Assembly: GCA_019671005.1 (NCBI GenBank)
Contig: CM033745.1
Location: forward strand, 5,627,146 to 5,691,145
Direction of reading: 5' to 3'
From: Hibiscus mutabilis
Lineage: Eukaryota > Streptophyta > Magnoliopsida > Malvales > Malvaceae
Length of the DNA: 64,000 nucleotides
Below the pieces are notes generated by a model that searched no databases, was not told where the DNA came from, and saw only the letters and a program-made list of their open reading frames with translations. Both the position numbers and the translations under genes were made by a program. Positions 60,456 through 64,000 of the stretch are shown piece by piece (the first letter of the stretch is position 1; every line of letters starts with the position of its first letter).

Positions 60456-62969
60456 GGTTTGATTGGTAATGAAATGTTGTTTTTTGGTAGCTTTTTTATT
60501 AGAATGAACCTGACCGTAATGCAGGAATGTTTGAGAGGCGGTGTAGGAGGATACCGGTGAACCGAGAAGGAAGAATCAGGCCGAGGCTGAAACATTGCAA
60601 TGTTCGGAGTTACATTTGTAGGTACTATTGTTGTAGTTTGTTTGTTTTGTTTGTAGATTGTCATAGGTGATCATTGTAACACTATGATATATTCAGCAAT
60701 GTCAAGTCAGCAAGTTCTTTCACCATTGATTATGAGCAATTCTACTTCTCGGCCTTTCGCGTATGTGGCCATGCACTTTTGCTTGCAATTTAAAATTTTG
60801 AGATGTTTTAGAACATTACCATAATTGTTGTCATAAGCGAAGTACTTGTTTGTGTGTGTTTTCATATTGAAAATTGAAACATTAGTCATTTCATGTTTCA
60901 TGGGTTACATAATAATTGTTGGATTGGTGCATCTTGAATGATTCAGATGACTAACTGCTAATGTATGTTAATGACATACAAGTGATTTCAGTTTATTTTA
61001 GTCCTTTTGCAACTAAACCCCCTTGTGTTCTGCTCGCCCGTTAGCCAATCCGATCACAGTTTTCTTTATGTCAAGGGCTTGTTAGTTATTGGATCACTTT
61101 GTAAATTTAATGCCTTGACTTAGCGATGAGATATCGATCCCAAGCTATTTGGTATGTTCGCCCTCGCTTGCCTGTCTTTCATTTTCAAATTTGACCTGAA
61201 TCTTTGAAAATGTGCTGCAAAATAAGTAGGATGATCAACAATTACCGACTAGCTATGATGTTGCATTGCCTAGAATTATTACCTGCTAGTCAGTAATTGT
61301 TTATTCATCTTCGGAACAGTTCTCCTACCTAGGAGTAGGACGATGCATACACGTGATGCAGTTTTTGTACAAGTTTTTGCTGATATCTTCAACACAACTG
61401 CATGCATGCATATACATATTAACTTGGTTTGAAGAATCATTGCCTTAAACTTAAAAGAAGCTGCCATCTTAGAGAGGTGGGAGACGGAAGAATTTGAGCA
61501 ACTAGCAGGTTTCCTATAGCTCTGTGATGTTTTATTAGTCAAATGCATTAAGCTCCATTTTGATCTGCATAATTCTATAACATTACGAGAATGGCAGTGT
61601 ATTTTATGCCTGCAACTCGGTTTCAGACTTCAAATGAGATTTAAATCGGGCGTACTTAATCTCATGTCCTCTTGTATGAACGAATTATGACAATGCCAAT
61701 AGAGATTTTTTTGAACAATTTTTACTTAGGGGTGAGGAACGGGGGAATTGCTCATACTGGGACTAGAACCCAGGACTTGGGGAAGAGATTGAATGCCAAC
61801 ATGAGTATTCAATCATCTGCTCCAAATTGTGTTAAAATTTAAATATATTATAATTTTAAATAATAAATAATTTGCGTAACAAGTTAAGTTGATGCTAAGT
61901 TGCTAACAACACTTCGATATTCAATTACCCAAAGTTTAAATCAGGTAAAGATATTATCTTCCTCAATTTGTAATATTGGAGCTTACACATTGATACGAAA
62001 GCAAACAAAACCTCCTGAATATTAATGCAACGGAACTAAACTGGATTATTATATAAAATTTTGTTGTTTGTTTATGTAACTCATATTAATATTCATCAGA
62101 GTTCAAATTTCATTTATGTAAAATAATAAATATTAATTATTTTATTTAACAATAATATTGTCAATATCTATATTATGCATAAAATCATTGACTAAGTTAG
62201 TGTCACAAGCACACCAAACCAACTCAGTAAAGAAAAGATTAAAAGTAAAAAAAAGTAAAACAACAAATTTTATTATAAGGGCATTTATTTCTCTGTTTTT
62301 ATAATTTTGAATAATAAATAGAATTCATGTTCAAAAAGAGAGAGAATAAACTACAACTTCTATGAAAATATTTAAATGAATGACTAAATAATTTAAGAAA
62401 ATTTGGGCGTGGGTTTAATTTTTTTGTTCACCTACAGGCTACGACATGAGTGTCATGTAATTTAATAAATATTAATTTTGAAGCAAAATAAATTTACAGA
62501 ATTCAATGAACAATTGGGGGAAGTAACAATAACTTTGATTCTTGAGAATCAGGAAATTACACTTCGAAAATAACTTGGTTTCTCAATGAAAATGTCTTAC
62601 TGAAAAGGAAAGTTTCAGGCATCAATTAAAACAAGATAAGCAAACATCATTTTTTTTTAAAAGGAATAAGCAAACATCATTAAACACAGAATTATGGTGT
62701 GTCTGAAAATATTTTCCAACGAATAAAAAAGTTGTCTGAAACAACATGTAAAAGAAAGGTAAAAAACAAACAAAAAAACATTAGAGGTTTAATGGGGTAT
62801 TAAAAAAGGCGATGGAGGAATTACTGTAGGGTAAGTCACTCTACCCAAAGAAAAATTAGTGGGTTTTCCTCGAGAACTTTCTTATTACTTTCAGTTTGTC
62901 TCTCCCACTAAAAATCCCTTCTTTTTTTTACCTCTTTTTTCATCTGCATCGAAGCCACTGTCTCTCATC
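60456..62969. other. intergenic region between J-domain and PWWP genes
   Basis: The first few hundred bases are the J-domain 3' UTR. No other gene is supported. The right part (62000-62850) is AT-rich, and a pyrimidine-rich leader for the PWWP gene begins near 62860. Confidence 0.45.
61705..61830 (-). repeat. SINE-like fragment
   Basis: On the minus strand the segment contains CTGGGTTCTAGTCCCAG, a good RNA polymerase III B-box match (GGTTCTAGTCC) within a small stem. About 55 bp later comes a short A-run (GTTCAAAAAAATC). This suggests a tRNA-derived SINE remnant; the A box is unclear. Confidence 0.35.
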
Positions 62970-64000
62970 ATGCACCTATTTTCGATCCTGGCTAAGACGG
63001 TAAGTTCTTCCTTTGATCTTCCCTTTATCTGTCCTTTTTCCTCATCTGGCTTTGGTTAATTAACGAGAAAATGTAGGAACGAAGTAGCTCAAGTTTTGGA
63101 TTTTGCTTGGTTGATGACAGAGAAAAAGATGTACTTTCTTTGATTTTCTTTTCCATCTAACCAAGGGTAAAAGATGAAATTGACATGCAAATTTACTTAA
63201 CTGTTAGGGTCTGTGTCATTCATTAAATACCCTTTTTTGATGTAACGATTTCTTTCTGAATCAACATTTGTCTGAACTCTGTTGGACTTGAATATGGGAT
63301 GTTTTTTTTTTTTTTTTTGTATTTGGAAAGACAATCAAATGCAGTGAAGTTTCTACTCTCTTTTTAAGAATAAACCCATTAGCTGAAATCTGCTAAAAGA
63401 CTATTATTGGGATATCTAATTTAAGTCTGATTTTTTTCCTTTTGTGGTGGAAAATTATGCTGATGTTATTTTTTTGAACATACTGGCTTTTGAAACTAGA
63501 TCATGTGTGAATCACAAAAAGGACAAGCTACAGAGGGGAATTGTAGTGCTGGTGGCAAAACTAAAGATAACAATGAATGGGAGGAGATATCGGTAGGGGA
63601 GGTGTCACTAGGAGATTTAATATGGGTGAAACTCCATGGAAAGTCGTGGTGGCCGGCAGTGGTATGCCTAATGCAGTGGTTGTTTGATCTTTGGTTAATT
63701 AGTATTTTGGACAGAATTATTCGGTTCGTGGATTCTAATCTTCGCTGTTGTGACAGGTTGTTGATGAGAACAGTGTTATCGAGAGCAGTAAACCGGGAAG
63801 TAAATCACGGGGGAAGGTGCTCGTGCGACTATATGGGAGCCATGAGTAGTCAGTTTTCTGTTTCCCTACTTGATTTTTGTGTTTCTTAGAGAAAACTGTG
63901 TGAACTTTGATGGGTTTTGAGAATTTTAAAAAAAATTGGGTTTAAATGTGTTAACAAAATACATTCGAGGATTGAGGCGTGTTATTTGTTCCTCTCTGCA
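62970..64000 (+). CDS. PWWP-domain protein, 5' end (partial)
   Basis: The gene runs off the right edge. Exon 63500-63661 encodes MCESQKGQATEGNC... then GDLIWVKLHGKSWWPAV, and exon 63757-63848 encodes VVDENSVIESSKPGSKSRGK and VLVRLYGSHEY. Together they form the front of a PWWP domain, with WWPA being a plant variant of the signature. PWWP domains read methylated histone tails, mainly H3K36, and DNA. A GT donor at 63000 and an AG at 63498-63499 join an upstream exon whose ATG at 62970 is in phase (MHLFSILAKTI before MCESQ). Translation may therefore start at 62970 or at 63503; relatives I recall do not settle it. The donor after GSHE(TA) at 63849 is GTCAGT. Confidence 0.8.

Noticed and set aside
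60170..60664. 164-codon minus-strand open frame
   Set aside because: It is antisense to the second part of the J-domain gene, with a proline/glycine-rich composition caused by the complementary codons.
1..64000. CRISPR arrays, bacterial operons, riboswitches
   Set aside because: The window is plant nuclear DNA with spliceosomal introns; no regularly spaced identical repeats or such elements were seen.

Overview
The window is nuclear DNA of a flowering plant: AT-rich, with long GT-AG intron-split genes and dense transposon debris. All recognised proteins are of angiosperm type, closest in my memory to rosid eudicots. A Malvales species such as cotton would fit, but nothing here proves the species.

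Layout. 0-3 kb: intact TFIIA gamma subunit gene (+). 4.3-11.9 kb: decayed alpha-glucan water dikinase of the GWD2 type (+), with a 306-bp mini LTR element in one intron. 14.5-20.6 kb: N-terminal part of a UPL1/UPL2 HECT ubiquitin ligase gene (+), broken by a nonsense codon and frameshifts and cut off by a Ty1/copia 5' LTR. 22.7-23.3 kb: relic of a CLC chloride channel gene (-). 24.1-24.7 kb: broken small gene for a putative secreted protein (+). 25.4-27.1 kb: intact HYL1/DRB1 gene (-). 27-33 kb: transposon graveyard with LINE remnants, one split by a ~1.35-kb insertion. 34.0-39.0 kb: intact 18-exon NADPH-cytochrome P450 reductase gene (+). 40.4-48.3 kb: 27-exon KIN-4C kinesin gene (-) with two compensating frameshifts near its C-terminus. 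51.5-54.5 kb: plant O-fucosyltransferase gene (-) with a one-base frameshift. 54.5-59.1 kb: a tandemly duplicated 27-codon ORF, two Mutator-like non-autonomous elements with perfect 9-bp target duplications, and a hAT-like element with a perfect 8-bp duplication. 59.5-60.5 kb: single-exon J-domain/AT-hook gene (+) with an in-frame TGA. 63.0-64.0 kb: 5' end of a PWWP-domain gene (+) running off the window.

The genes do not form one pathway; they are ordinary housekeeping and regulatory genes (transcription, microRNA processing, P450 electron supply, kinesin-based wall deposition, chromatin). The striking point is that every recognisable gene between 4.3 and 24.7 kb is broken while the flanking TFIIA and HYL1 genes are intact. 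This looks like loss of redundant copies after genome or segmental duplication. Several single-base lesions lie in short homopolymers, so part of the apparent damage may be assembly error. I found no CRISPR array, rRNA or convincing tRNA gene, and no clear new biological system. The best candidates for novelty are the SMART-like mini element and the pair of gene-fragment-carrying Mutator-like elements.
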